Made by a program: the position numbers and the translations under genes
Source of the DNA: an uncultured Clostridia bacterium
GTDB lineage: Bacteria; Bacillota; Clostridia; Christensenellales; UBA1242
Length of the DNA: 35,009 nt
Assembly (NCBI GenBank): GCA_947625515.1
Contig: CANQOO010000008.1
Coordinates: 1-35,009 of the forward strand
Direction of reading: 5' to 3'
Notes under the pieces: generated by a model
The model's input: only the letters and a program-made list of their open reading frames with translations
The model's database searches: none
Told to the model about the DNA's origin: nothing
Shown: positions 1 through 7,879 of the stretch, piece by piece
Layout: each line of letters begins with the position of its first letter
Numbering within the stretch: position 1 is the stretch's first letter

Positions 1-733
1 GTGGAGCTATCATCCATCCAATCCGCTGACCAATCACTATATAATGCCCCATCCAAGAAACCATAATATTCCCCCTCGTCTGCTTTTCGGTCAGCCCAAG
101 CGTCTTGCTGATTGTCCGCCAGCCAAAGAGTGAGAATCACATCGTGAGGCTCATTGTCTTTCCCCTCATTTGTGGTGGAAAGATAGACTGGCGTCCATTT
201 CAGCCCGCCCAGTTCCACAATAATCTCTGCTTCGTAACTCTTGGCAGAAACAGAATAGTCCTCGTTCGAAGGAATTAAATATTCGCTTGATGTGGCGGGA
301 TTCGCAGAAACAGAAGCGGCATTTGCGGATGCATTATATGCGGAACGACCAGCGGCAAATTTTGTAGCAGCAGACAAATCCTCGTCCGCAGATGCGGGAT
401 TCATCTTGTTGTAATTTGCAATCATGTCTTCTGAGGTCATCCTTGTTGCAGCGAGGGCTTCAATCGGTGCCATGTTGTCCACCGTCGCTGTGCTGTCGCC
501 TGAAATGTTCCACAACAGTTTGTTGACATTGCTCTTGTCAAAAACCTGTGACACACTGTCCCATAGGTCCTGCGAAATGTCATAAATAACAGAAAAGCCG
601 CCCTCGATTCCGGTCGAAAGAGCAGCCAAAACAATGTTAGCCATAGTGCAAGTGATAACAAAGATAAACAGCAAAACAAAGCCAGTGTATTTCAGCTTAT
701 CAAAAATCCCCCCCCCGCGAATTTACGTCTCAT
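1..733 (-). CDS. Partial, frameshifted gene for a single-pass membrane or secreted protein; function unknown
   Basis: The gene starts at an ATG at 731-733, about 8 bases after a clear AGGAG ribosome site, and runs off the left edge. As written, the ATG frame stops after 13 codons because of a run of nine G (708-716). One extra G (or two fewer) joins it to an open frame of about 235 codons that continues to base 1 without a stop. The joined product would begin MRRKFAGGG, followed by a hydrophobic segment (about residues 17-40, rich in F, V, L, I) and then an extracytoplasmic-looking region with Ala/Ser/Asn-rich stretches (around 315-345) and a Trp/Asp-rich end. I do not recognise a family. The intact downstream frame and strong ribosome site argue that it is a real gene, either phase-variable or affected by a sequencing error. 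It lies 180 bases downstream of fakA on the same strand. Confidence 0.6.
708..716 (-). repeat. G9 homopolymer tract in codons 6-9 of the partial gene
   Basis: The + strand reads nine consecutive C (nine G in the coding sense), 15 bases downstream of the A of the start codon. Ten or seven G put the ATG in frame with the long downstream frame, while nine or eight G lead to early stops. The position and length are typical of slipped-strand contingency tracts, but also of assembly errors. Confidence 0.9.
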
Positions 734-912
734 ATTTGTCTCTCCTTTGCTTTTCTAATTCTGGTGTTATTTTGCCTTTTGCAGTTTACAGTTATTCCAC
801 AGTGTTTTCACAGCTTTTGTGACTTGCAGTTTTTTTTGCATTATTTTCTGCTTGCCGCTTTTATTTTGCAAACCGCCGTTTTTTTTGTTATTTTGCCGAT
901 TTTTGCGGCGGA

Positions 913-2544
913 TTATTCCAGGCTTACAAGATAATAGTAAACTGGTTGTCCGCCGTTTGCAACGGTCACTTCACAATCTGGATATTTCTTTGCAAGAGCC
1001 TCTTGCAATGCGTTTGCCTCATCCTCACGGATGTCCTCGCCATAGAAAAGCGTGATGTTCATGATGGAATCATCAAACATGGTTTCAATCAACTTCTCAG
1101 TGGTTTCGCTCACAAGATTGCCCTTCGCCAAAATTGCCTTATCATCCAGCCCAATAATTTCGCCCTTGGAAAGGTCAAATCCGTCCACGTGCGTGTCACG
1201 CACTGCATATGTCACACTGCCCGAACGCACACTTTTGATGGCTTCCAGCATGGCGTTTTTGTTTTCTTCCTCGCTGGCATCCGGGTTGAACGTGATTGCC
1301 GCCGAAATGCCTTCTGGCACGCTGCGGGTCGGGATGACCACAATGTTTTTGTTTGTCACCTCGTTTGCCTGCTCTGCCGCAAGCTGGATGTTTTTGTTGT
1401 TAGGGAAAACAAACACTGTGCGTGCCGGCACCTTGTCCGCCGCGGTGGCGATGTCCTCGGCACTTGGATTCATGGTTTGTCCGCCAACAATAATCTCGTC
1501 CACGGTCAGTTCTTTGAAAATCTGAGCAAGCCCATCACCCGGAGCGACCGCAATCATGCCCAGCTCTTTTGTTTCTTCCACAGCCTGAGCCTTCTTTTTC
1601 AGCTCTCGGTTTTGCTCTCGCATGTTTTCAATCTTCAGGTTGTATAGTTCGCCCAGTTCCAGTGCGTAGCCAAGTGCCTTGTTTGGCTCGTTGGTGTGCA
1701 CATGCACCTTGACAAGCGACAAATCCCCAATGCAAATCACGCTGTCACCAATTTCCATCAGTTTTTCACGCAGTTTGGTGATGTCCGCCTCAGTGGTTTT
1801 CTTATACATATTGATAATCATATATTCGGTGCAATAGCCAAACTCAATGTCGCCCAACTGATTGATGTCCGCAATGACATCATCCACCGTTTGAGGCTTG
1901 GTTTCGTCCTCAAAAGTGTATTCCAGTTCTTCGCCAATCAAGAAGCGATAGAACCCCGTGAAAATCACCAAAATGCCGCGTCCGCCGCTGTCCACAACGC
2001 CCGCTTTTTTAAGCACTGGCAGCATTTCTGGCGTCTGTTTTAAGATTTCTTCACCGATGTCCAGCACTTTTTTCAGGAAAACTTCAAAATCGTCATGTTT
2101 CTTTGCCAAACTGACGGCGTTTTCTGCCATAACGCGGATGACAGTGAGGATTGTGCCTTCCTTTGGCTTGGTGACCGCCTTATAAGCGATGCTTGCCCCT
2201 TCTTGCATGGCCTTTGCGAAATCTTTGGTGGAAACTTCCTTGCAATTTTTGGTCACCGAGCAGAAACCCTTAAAAATTTGGGAGGTGATGACCCCAGAAT
2301 TTCCTCTCGCCCCGCGAAGAGCCCCCTTGGCGAACGCTTCCGAGAGGCTGACAAGGTCGGTGTTCATGCATTTGTTAATTTCACCAACAGCCGACTTCAT
2401 TGTCAAAAACATGTTTGTTCCCGTGTCGCCGTCTGGCACAGGAAAAACATTCAGGCTGTCAATATATTCCTTATTTTGTTCAAGCAGGCTGACACCCGCA
2501 AGGACCATCTTCTTAAAGGTCGCTCCATTGATTGATTTAAGCAT
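913..2544 (-). CDS. fakA: Fatty acid kinase, ATP-binding subunit FakA (YloV/DAK2 family)
   Basis: FakA phosphorylates fatty acids held by a FakB carrier so that exogenous acyl chains can enter phospholipid synthesis; it acts in the cytoplasm. The 543-residue product matches the family length. The N-terminal DhaL/DAK2 kinase domain shows the nucleotide/Mg loop PDGDTGTNM near residues 37-45, RGARGNSG near 77-84, and DSGGRG near 185-190. The middle domain keeps a Cys near 238 and the VHVH pair near 281/283, which correspond to the metal-site residues described for FakA. The C-terminal part is the EDD-like region with FYGED. I chose the ATG at 2544 because it has a GGAG 10 bases upstream and the product then begins MLKSINGATF, as in homologues; a longer in-frame start at 2592 would overlap the upstream gene. 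It lies 19 bases after the Asp23-family gene, in one operon. No FakB gene is in the window. Confidence 0.95.
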   Translation of the reverse strand: MLKSINGATFKKMVLAGVSLLEQNKEYIDSLNVFPVPDGDTGTNMFLTMKSAVGEINKCMNTDLVSLSEAFAKGALRGARGNSGVITSQIFKGFCSVTKNCKEVSTKDFAKAMQEGASIAYKAVTKPKEGTILTVIRVMAENAVSLAKKHDDFEVFLKKVLDIGEEILKQTPEMLPVLKKAGVVDSGGRGILVIFTGFYRFLIGEELEYTFEDETKPQTVDDVIADINQLGDIEFGYCTEYMIINMYKKTTEADITKLREKLMEIGDSVICIGDLSLVKVHVHTNEPNKALGYALELGELYNLKIENMREQNRELKKKAQAVEETKELGMIAVAPGDGLAQIFKELTVDEIIVGGQTMNPSAEDIATAADKVPARTVFVFPNNKNIQLAAEQANEVTNKNIVVIPTRSVPEGISAAITFNPDASEEENKNAMLEAIKSVRSGSVTYAVRDTHVDGFDLSKGEIIGLDDKAILAKGNLVSETTEKLIETMFDDSIMNITLFYGEDIREDEANALQEALAKKYPDCEVTVANGGQPVYYYLVSLE

Positions 2545-2563
2545 ATTTTCAAGACTCCATTTC

Positions 2564-2914
2564 TCACACGCAAACGCCGACAACGTGAACATTCACTGTG
2601 TCAACAATCATGCCCGTGAAATTTTCGACAGAATATTTCACCGATTTCTTCAGGCTCTCTGCCACCGCACTGATAGACACACCGTATTTGAGAATGCAGT
2701 GTATGTCAATGAAAATTCGATTGTCAATGTGGCTTATTGTCACTCCCTTTGCATAACGCTCTTTATGGAACAGCTCTCTTGCACTTTCGCGGAAGTTTTT
2801 GGCAACCAAATCCACCACGCCATAGCAATCGAGGGCAACAAAACCAGCAACAGTGCGGATGGCATTGTCGCTGATTGAAATGTTTCCATAATAGTTGTTT
2901 GTGTCAACTGTCAA
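2564..2914 (-). CDS. yloU: Asp23/Gls24 family protein (YloU-like)
   Basis: The 116-residue product starts at a TTG with a strong GGGGGAGG ribosome site 9 bases upstream. It has the family pattern: an N-terminal GNISISDNAIRTVAGFVALD segment, a central ISHIDNRIFIDIHCILKYGVSI strand pair, and a C-terminal VKYSVENFTGMIVDTVNVHVVGV segment. Asp23-family proteins are small cytoplasmic or membrane-peripheral proteins linked to cell-envelope stress in Firmicutes; their biochemical role is unsettled. It is first in an operon with fakA and divergent from rpmB, the same arrangement as in Bacillus subtilis (rpmB versus yloU-yloV), which supports the identification. Confidence 0.9.
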   Translation of the reverse strand: MTVDTNNYYGNISISDNAIRTVAGFVALDCYGVVDLVAKNFRESARELFHKERYAKGVTISHIDNRIFIDIHCILKYGVSISAVAESLKKSVKYSVENFTGMIVDTVNVHVVGVCV

Positions 2915-2981
2915 AGGATTGTAACCTCCCCCAGAAAAGGTGTCAAATTTTTAAAATTTCAACAAAAAATCATGTTTCTGC

Positions 2982-3007
2982 GGGTGACAAAAAAGGATTT
3001 TGCACCC
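2982..3007 (-). other. Hairpin in the 5' leader of the Asp23-family/fakA transcript
   Basis: GGGTG (2982-2986) pairs with CACCC (3003-3007), and CAAAA (2988-2992) with TTTTG (2998-3002), with a single bulged base and a 5-base loop. It lies just downstream of the predicted start site. There is no U-run, so it is not an obvious terminator; it may stabilise the transcript. Confidence 0.35.
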
Positions 3008-3019
3008 TCGCATGGAAAT

Positions 3020-3048
3020 ATAATACACCATTTAGACAAATTTGACAA
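3020..3048 (-). promoter_or_regulatory. Sigma-A-type promoter of the Asp23-family/fakA operon
   Basis: On the minus strand, TTGTCA (3043-3048) and TATTAT (3020-3025) are separated by 17 bases, each one mismatch from consensus. The leader to the TTG start is about 100 bases. Confidence 0.7.
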
Positions 3049-3420
3049 GCAATTTTAAGACAAAAAACAAATTTTTTCAATATTCCCGAAAGCAGCCCAA
3101 AAGTTGGATTGTTTTTGATATCACGTTGCATCACGCCCAAGAAATTGATTGCCTCGTTATGCTGGATGTTTTATTCCGTTTGGGAGAGATAAATTTTCCC
3201 GCGATTGGCAGTTTGAAAGGACTCTGTCGCAATTTGGGAAGAATGCCAAAAGTCCCGCGAGGCAAAAAGTTGCTTGACAGGACATTATATGATTTTTCCG
3301 CCCCACCATATGCAGACACGCAAAAGCAGAATTTCAAAAATCCGCAGATTTTTTTGAAGGGTCAACTTTTCAACAAAAATTTAAATCCGCAGATTTTTCT
3401 TTCAAATTCCGCCAAAACGC
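3049..3420. other. Intergenic island between the divergent Asp23-family operon and rpmB; content unexplained
   Basis: About 370 bases hold no convincing gene. The central part (about 3090-3330) is less A/T-rich than the flanks, and long frames without ribosome sites are open on both strands; the plus-strand one runs through the minus-strand promoter. Bacillus carries spoVM near rpmB, but I found no SpoVM-like peptide in either strand here. It could hold a structured RNA, an interspersed repeat or a decayed gene. Confidence 0.4.
3338..3398 (+). repeat. Two 16-base direct repeats upstream of the rpmB promoter
   Basis: AAATCCGCAGATTTTT occurs at 3338-3353 and again at 3383-3398 (45-base spacing). 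Each copy can fold as a weak AAATC-CGCA-GATTT hairpin followed by T. Confidence 0.7.
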
Positions 3421-3449
3421 TTGCTTTTTGCAAAAAGATGTGATATAAT
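3421..3449 (+). promoter_or_regulatory. Promoter of rpmB
   Basis: TTGCTT (3421-3426) is followed, 17 bases later, by a perfect extended -10, TGATATAAT (TATAAT at 3444-3449). The -35 is weak and the extended -10 strong. Confidence 0.7.
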
Positions 3450-3510
3450 CCTTCCCGATGAAAAAAATCGCACCATTTTTGGCACGATAGAAAATAAAAG
3501 GAGCATTGAC

Positions 3511-3687
3511 ATGAGCAGAGTTTGTGAATTGTGCGGCAAAGGCAAAATGGCAGGCAACACCGTCAGCCACAGCAACCGAAAGGCACCAAGAAAATATGAT
3601 GCAAACCTTCAACCCACCAAAATTGACGGCAAAAAGGTGAAGGCATGCACAAAATGCATCAAAAAAGCAAAGAAAAGTGCAAACTAA
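3511..3687 (+). CDS. rpmB: 50S ribosomal protein bL28
   Basis: The 58-residue product begins MSRVCELCGKGKMAGNTVSH and carries two CxxC pairs (CELC near residue 5 and CTKC near 48), the zinc-binding form of bL28. The ribosome site AAAGGAG ends 7 bases before the ATG. An in-frame TTG at 3421 lies inside the promoter and is not a start. bL28 sits in the large ribosomal subunit. It is monocistronic, with its own promoter and a strong terminator overlapping the stop codon. Confidence 0.97.
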   Translation: MSRVCELCGKGKMAGNTVSHSNRKAPRKYDANLQPTKIDGKKVKACTKCIKKAKKSAN

Positions 3688-3707
3688 ACAGCCCCGGCTG
3701 TTTTTTT
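3686..3707 (+). terminator. Rho-independent terminator of rpmB
   Basis: AAACAGC (3686-3692) pairs with GCTGTTT (3697-3703) around a CCCG loop, and the T tract continues to 3707. It begins within the stop codon. Confidence 0.9.
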
Positions 3708-3729
3708 GTTGGCATAACCCATTCCGCAG

Positions 3730-3745
3730 ATTAGCAGATGCTAAT
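3730..3745 (+). terminator. Possible second terminator hairpin
   Basis: ATTAGC-AGAT-GCTAAT is followed by TTTATTAAT on the plus strand, 22 bases after the rpmB terminator. The stem is short and A/T-rich, so this may only be a backup. Confidence 0.35.
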
Positions 3746-3849
3746 TTTATTAATATAGTTTTAATCAAAATCGCCTTCGCAGCTGTTTTTTTAATCAGTC
3801 TGCACAAAGTTGCTAAAATAATTCTTGCTTTCAAAACAAAGTCGCATCT

Positions 3850-5283
3850 CTATCTCAAATTGTCCGGCAGGTCATTTTCAAACAGCACCGTGTCGCCCAC
3901 TTTAAGGAGGTCTTTCAAAATTTTCTTTTGCTCTTCGCGTGATTTAGCATACAAAATTTGGCATTTGCTGGCATTTTCTGATTTTTTGCCATCAGTTGTT
4001 CTGGTCGCCCCGGCAGTGAGAGCATCCTTGTTTGTTTCGTTCATAATCAAAAAGATGTCCGCACACTTTGCCACCTCCTGCCCTACAAGGCGATTCGTCT
4101 CAAACTGTGCCTTGCCCAGTTCCACAATGCCGGGCGAAACCACAATTCTTCGCCCCTCAAAACTGGACAACACCGCGAGGGCTTCCTTAAAGCCGGCAAG
4201 GTTGCTGTTATAAGAATCGTCAATCACATTCACAAAGCCCTTGATAAGTTCCAAGCGGTGCGGCGTCGGAACAAGTTTTTCAATCGCACGCACAATATCA
4301 AAGTTGCTCTCCCCCAAAATGTGAGCCATGGCAGCGGCCTCAACAATGTTGTCGATGTTCGCACGTCCAAGCAGCGGCGTGCGGCATTTCAGCTGCTCCC
4401 CATCCAGCACAAGCACAAACGCCGAGCCTTGCGGGGTGATTTGCACATCCTTGGCGTATGCAAAAGAGCCCTGCACCCCTACCAAATATTTTTTGCGTTC
4501 GAAGCGGTCGAAGAGTTTTTTGCTGGAATCGCTCTTCCCGCTGAACACCACCAAATTTTTTGCACTTCGACAAAGTTCAAACTTGGTGTTTTCCAAATTT
4601 TCGATGCTGCCAAATGTTTCCAGATGGCAGTTCCCAATCGGGGTGACAATCCCAAAATCCACCCCAACCAATTTGGCAAGTTCTTCAATGTCACCCACTC
4701 GACGTGCCCCAAACTCGACGATGAAAAAATCGTCCGTTTCCTTCAAATTTTCCAAAATCGCCCTGCACACGCCCATCGGCGTATTGAAGCTTTTTGGGGT
4801 GGCACACACGTCAAATTCTTCTTTAAGCAGCTGGAAGAGGATGTTTTTTGTGGTAGTCTTGCCAAAACTGCCGGTGATGGCAATGGTCTTGCACGAGCAT
4901 TTTGCGAGTTTGTCTTTTGCTTTTTTGATGAACCTCTTTTTAATTAAATTCTCAACTGGGCACATGCACAAAAAAGAAATTGCCACCCAAATTGGCAAAA
5001 AAATGAAAAATAGAATTGAAAGAGCAAAATTAATCCAAAAGTGTGGAATAAGTCCATAAAAAATTAAAAACACGAAAAAATTAAGCAAAAAAGTGCAAAA
5101 AAACAGCCTTTTTACGCGATTTGTGAAAACAAGCGGCGTTTTTCTGCCCCAAGAAAAATTAAATTTTGCCGCCTTTTGAAGATATTTTTTGATTCTGTAA
5201 TTTTCCAGTTGAAATGTTTTCACATATATGTATGACAAACCTGTAAGCCCAATCGAAAATAAAATTGCATACAAAACAAACAT
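3850..5283 (-). CDS. murF: Membrane-anchored Mur ligase, MurF-like
   Basis: The 477-residue product starts at an ATG with GGAGGG 7 bases upstream. Residues 1-110 contain about three hydrophobic membrane segments (roughly 3-20, 61-80, 85-108). The ligase core follows: P-loop GSFGKTTTK (138-146), SFNTPMGV, the EFGA strand, HLETFGSIENLENTK, TPHRLELI, IDDSYNSN and a C-terminal DTVLFENDLPDN. These features are typical of MurF, the cytoplasmic ATP-dependent ligase that adds D-Ala-D-Ala to UDP-MurNAc-tripeptide. The N-terminal substrate-binding domain of ordinary MurF is missing, with membrane helices in its place, so the product could be the cell's MurF or a paralogue acting at the membrane. It is last in a same-strand run after murC and an alpha/beta hydrolase. 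Confidence 0.8.
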   Translation of the reverse strand: MFVLYAILFSIGLTGLSYIYVKTFQLENYRIKKYLQKAAKFNFSWGRKTPLVFTNRVKRLFFCTFLLNFFVFLIFYGLIPHFWINFALSILFFIFLPIWVAISFLCMCPVENLIKKRFIKKAKDKLAKCSCKTIAITGSFGKTTTKNILFQLLKEEFDVCATPKSFNTPMGVCRAILENLKETDDFFIVEFGARRVGDIEELAKLVGVDFGIVTPIGNCHLETFGSIENLENTKFELCRSAKNLVVFSGKSDSSKKLFDRFERKKYLVGVQGSFAYAKDVQITPQGSAFVLVLDGEQLKCRTPLLGRANIDNIVEAAAMAHILGESNFDIVRAIEKLVPTPHRLELIKGFVNVIDDSYNSNLAGFKEALAVLSSFEGRRIVVSPGIVELGKAQFETNRLVGQEVAKCADIFLIMNETNKDALTAGATRTTDGKKSENASKCQILYAKSREEQKKILKDLLKVGDTVLFENDLPDNLR

Positions 5284-5327
5284 GTTTTACCCTCCATTAA
5301 ATTAACTACGCTTTTGTTCGCCACTAA

Positions 5328-6050
5328 TTAATTTTTTATAAACCCCTCAAAAACAAGCAAAAATGCCAATTTTTTGTCCAAAAAACAGAAATGTCCTGCA
5401 TCTTCCAATATCACCAATCTGCTGCCTTTTATTTTTTTGTGCATCTTTTTTGCCATATAAATTGGCGTTTCGCGGTCATTTTCACCAAAAATTATCAGTG
5501 TTTTTGCTTTAATAAAAGGCAAAAAGTCATCCAAATATGTGCTGACAATGCTGCAAAAAATTGGCCTCATATTCGGGGTTAAAATGCGATAATCCTCACT
5601 TTCATATTTTTTTACGTCTTTTTTTAGCCATTTTTTGATTTTGTATGAAATTTTTCGGCAAAAATAGCGAAAATTTCGATGAGGCTTCAATCCGGCACTG
5701 TCCACAAGCACCAATTTTTGCGTTTCGTCCTTGCACAAGACTGCCAAAATTATGGCAATTCTGCCGCCAAAGGAATGCCCGATGAGGTTAAATTTTTTAA
5801 TGCCCAAATGCGAACATATTGACATCACCATGTTTGCATATGTAAACACTGTCCAGTCAGAAATTGTCTTGCTGCTTTGACCAAACGGCGGAAAATCGAT
5901 GAAAAGCGAACTTTGATTTTTCAAAAACTTGTGGCAGAAAAAAAGCGTTTTGTGGTCGCAGCCCCACCCGTGCAGATAGACATTGACAACCTCACTTTTT
6001 TTGTCCAAAAACCTATAAAAAATCTCCGCATCACGAAATTTTTTAACCAT
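5328..6050 (-). CDS. Alpha/beta hydrolase
   Basis: The 240-residue product has a complete alpha/beta-hydrolase fold signature: oxyanion loop HGWG (27-30), nucleophile elbow GHSFGG with Ser93, acid Asp192 in FGENDRETP, and His220 in DAGHF. It is basic and rich in Lys/Phe, with no signal peptide, so it is probably cytoplasmic. Substrate is unknown. It lies between murC and the MurF-like gene (gaps of 136 and 44 bases), which suggests, but does not show, a link to envelope precursor metabolism. No strong ribosome site precedes the ATG at 6050; the preceding bases are GAAAAT. The coding DNA is very A/T-rich. Confidence 0.85.
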   Translation of the reverse strand: MVKKFRDAEIFYRFLDKKSEVVNVYLHGWGCDHKTLFFCHKFLKNQSSLFIDFPPFGQSSKTISDWTVFTYANMVMSICSHLGIKKFNLIGHSFGGRIAIILAVLCKDETQKLVLVDSAGLKPHRNFRYFCRKISYKIKKWLKKDVKKYESEDYRILTPNMRPIFCSIVSTYLDDFLPFIKAKTLIIFGENDRETPIYMAKKMHKKIKGSRLVILEDAGHFCFLDKKLAFLLVFEGFIKN

Positions 6051-6186
6051 ATTTTCATTTTATGTGAGATTTGTTTTTGTGTGTAATGCATGAAAACTTA
6101 TTGCCAAAAATATGTAGTTTATATTTTTAGTTTTATACAAAAATTGTTGACATAATTAAGTTTTCTCACTTCACAAATTTTCTTTC

Positions 6187-7593
6187 TTATGTCACAAAGC
6201 CGTCCTGAGTCATTATTTGCGGCAAATCTCCCGCACCCAAAAACAGCAACGTCGTGTCACATGGAAATTTGTGCAAATGTTCTTTCAAAAGGGCAAAATT
6301 ATCAAAATATGCCGCATTTTTGCCGTTTTTTTGCAAAATTTGTGTCAACTTTCTTGCGGAAATGCCATCTGATTCTCGCTCCCGTGCGGCATATGTTTTG
6401 AACAAAATTAAATTCTCCACGCCGTCAAAAACTTTCAAAAATTCTGACAGAAGTGTTTTTGTGCGAGAAAATGTGTGCGGTTGAAAAACGACAACAAGCG
6501 GCTTTTGAGAAAAGATTTTTTGTGCAGAAAAAATTGCTTTTGAAATTTCGGTGGGATGATGGGCGTAGTCGCAAATCACATTATCAAAGCTTGCACAAGT
6601 TTTTCTTTCAAATCTGGAATGGACCCCTTTGAAGTTTTCCAGACCTTGCTTGATGAAGCAGTCCTCAATTCCAAGTTTTTTTGCCACCAAATATGCATAA
6701 ATGCAATTTTGCACATTTATTTCTTCGCATATTTTAAGATGCAAATCCATAATTTTTTCTTCTTTGCAAAAAAGCGAAAACATCAGTCCGCCAAATCGGT
6801 CGTGACAAATGTTTTTTGCAAAGTAGTCCGCTGTGGAATTGATGACATTTTCAGAATTTTCCTCAAACTGCCGAAAGGATTCTTGCTCCCGCTCGAAGGT
6901 GCGAAAAAAATCCAAATGCTCTGGCTCAACATTTGTGACCACAGAAAGATACGGCCGCAAAAACAAAAAATTGTCATGATATTCGCAAGCCTCGGTGACA
7001 AAAAATTCTTGCCCGCCGACGGCATAATTGAGATTGTCGTCAATCTTAAACCCGCCCAGATGCAGAGTCGGTTCTTTCCCCGCGACACGCAAAATATTGA
7101 AAATCATGGCAGTGGTGGTTGTCTTGCCATGCGAGCCTGCCATAGCGATCACTTTCTCGTAATTTGAGCTGACCCAGCCCAAAAGCTGCCCACGGGAAAT
7201 GATTTTTTTGCCAAGCTTTTTCGCCAAAACGATATGAAAATCATCCTCTTTAATTGCAGACGATTGAACCACCAAATCGCAATCAATTAACTTTTCCAAA
7301 CCTAAAAAAGTTGCATTTTTTCGCCTTTTTCGCGTGTTTTTTGCATTTTTATTTTTTTCCGCATCGCCTGCTTCATTGCAAAGACGACAGGCGGCATCTC
7401 CATTTTTTGTTTGCTTTTTAAGCTTTGAAATCTTCTCAAATGGCAGGTCCACATCAATCCCATTATCAAGCAAAACTTGCACGCCTCGCCCAAGATTTTC
7501 GTCCCAGCCACTCACCTCATGCCCAAGCTTTTTCAACATCACAGCCAGTGCCGACATCGACACGCCGCCAATCCCCAACATATAAATTTTCAC
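6187..7593 (-). CDS. murC: UDP-N-acetylmuramate--L-alanine ligase
   Basis: MurC adds L-alanine to UDP-MurNAc in the cytoplasm, the first step of the stem peptide. The 468-residue product shows the Rossmann start GIGGVSMSALA (7-17), P-loop AGSHGKTTTT (152-161), EACEYHDNFL with the catalytic Glu near 201, NVEPEHLDFF, HSRFERK and DYAHHPTE, ending GAGDLPQI. The start is GTG at 7593 with AAGGAAG about 9 bases upstream. An oddity is a Lys/Asn/Arg-rich insert near residues 56-97, with a CRLC pair, between the first and second beta units of the N-terminal domain; it looks like an extended low-complexity loop. It is divergent from spoVG and heads the murC, hydrolase, MurF-like run. Confidence 0.95.
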   Translation of the reverse strand: MKIYMLGIGGVSMSALAVMLKKLGHEVSGWDENLGRGVQVLLDNGIDVDLPFEKISKLKKQTKNGDAACRLCNEAGDAEKNKNAKNTRKRRKNATFLGLEKLIDCDLVVQSSAIKEDDFHIVLAKKLGKKIISRGQLLGWVSSNYEKVIAMAGSHGKTTTTAMIFNILRVAGKEPTLHLGGFKIDDNLNYAVGGQEFFVTEACEYHDNFLFLRPYLSVVTNVEPEHLDFFRTFEREQESFRQFEENSENVINSTADYFAKNICHDRFGGLMFSLFCKEEKIMDLHLKICEEINVQNCIYAYLVAKKLGIEDCFIKQGLENFKGVHSRFERKTCASFDNVICDYAHHPTEISKAIFSAQKIFSQKPLVVVFQPHTFSRTKTLLSEFLKVFDGVENLILFKTYAARERESDGISARKLTQILQKNGKNAAYFDNFALLKEHLHKFPCDTTLLFLGAGDLPQIMTQDGFVT

Positions 7594-7804
7594 AAATTCG
7601 CTTCCTTGTTTACTTTTATGATTTAAGCCGCATTGATGTTAAAACACTTGTGCATTTTATAAATTAAAACACATTTTCTCTTATTAAATTTTTTACAATA
7701 CACATATCAAAAATTGTGCGTTTTTTATATTGAAAAAATTCACATCGCAAAATAGCATTGCACTTTCACATTTTGAAAAAAATTGAAAATAATAGAAATT
7801 TGTT

Positions 7805-7832
7805 TTGAAAAATTTTTTTTTGGTGATATACT
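7805..7832 (+). promoter_or_regulatory. Candidate spoVG promoter with a T9 spacer tract
   Basis: TTGAAA (7805-7810) and TATACT (7827-7832) are 16 bases apart, with an upstream TG making an extended -10. Nine consecutive T (7813-7821) lie in the spacer. No clear sigma-H-type site was seen. Confidence 0.5.
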
Positions 7833-7879
7833 TATATTGACCGAATGAGGTTAGACTAAAAAAAGGATGGTATGAAAAC

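Noticed and set aside
873-911. CCGCCG/CGGCGG inverted repeat after fakA as a terminator
   Set aside because: The loop is 27 bases and no T run follows on either strand.
946-1647. Long plus-strand frames opposite fakA
   Set aside because: The minus-strand frame is a well-conserved FakA; the opposite frames are Cys/His-rich shadows of its codons.
3131-3337. Minus-strand 68-codon frame and a search for SpoVM near rpmB
   Set aside because: No ribosome site and no SpoVM-like short amphipathic peptide in any frame of the interval.
3042-3443. Plus-strand frame of 133 codons between the Asp23-family operon and rpmB
   Set aside because: It has no ribosome site, starts in the opposing promoter and overlaps the rpmB promoter; no family pattern was recognised.
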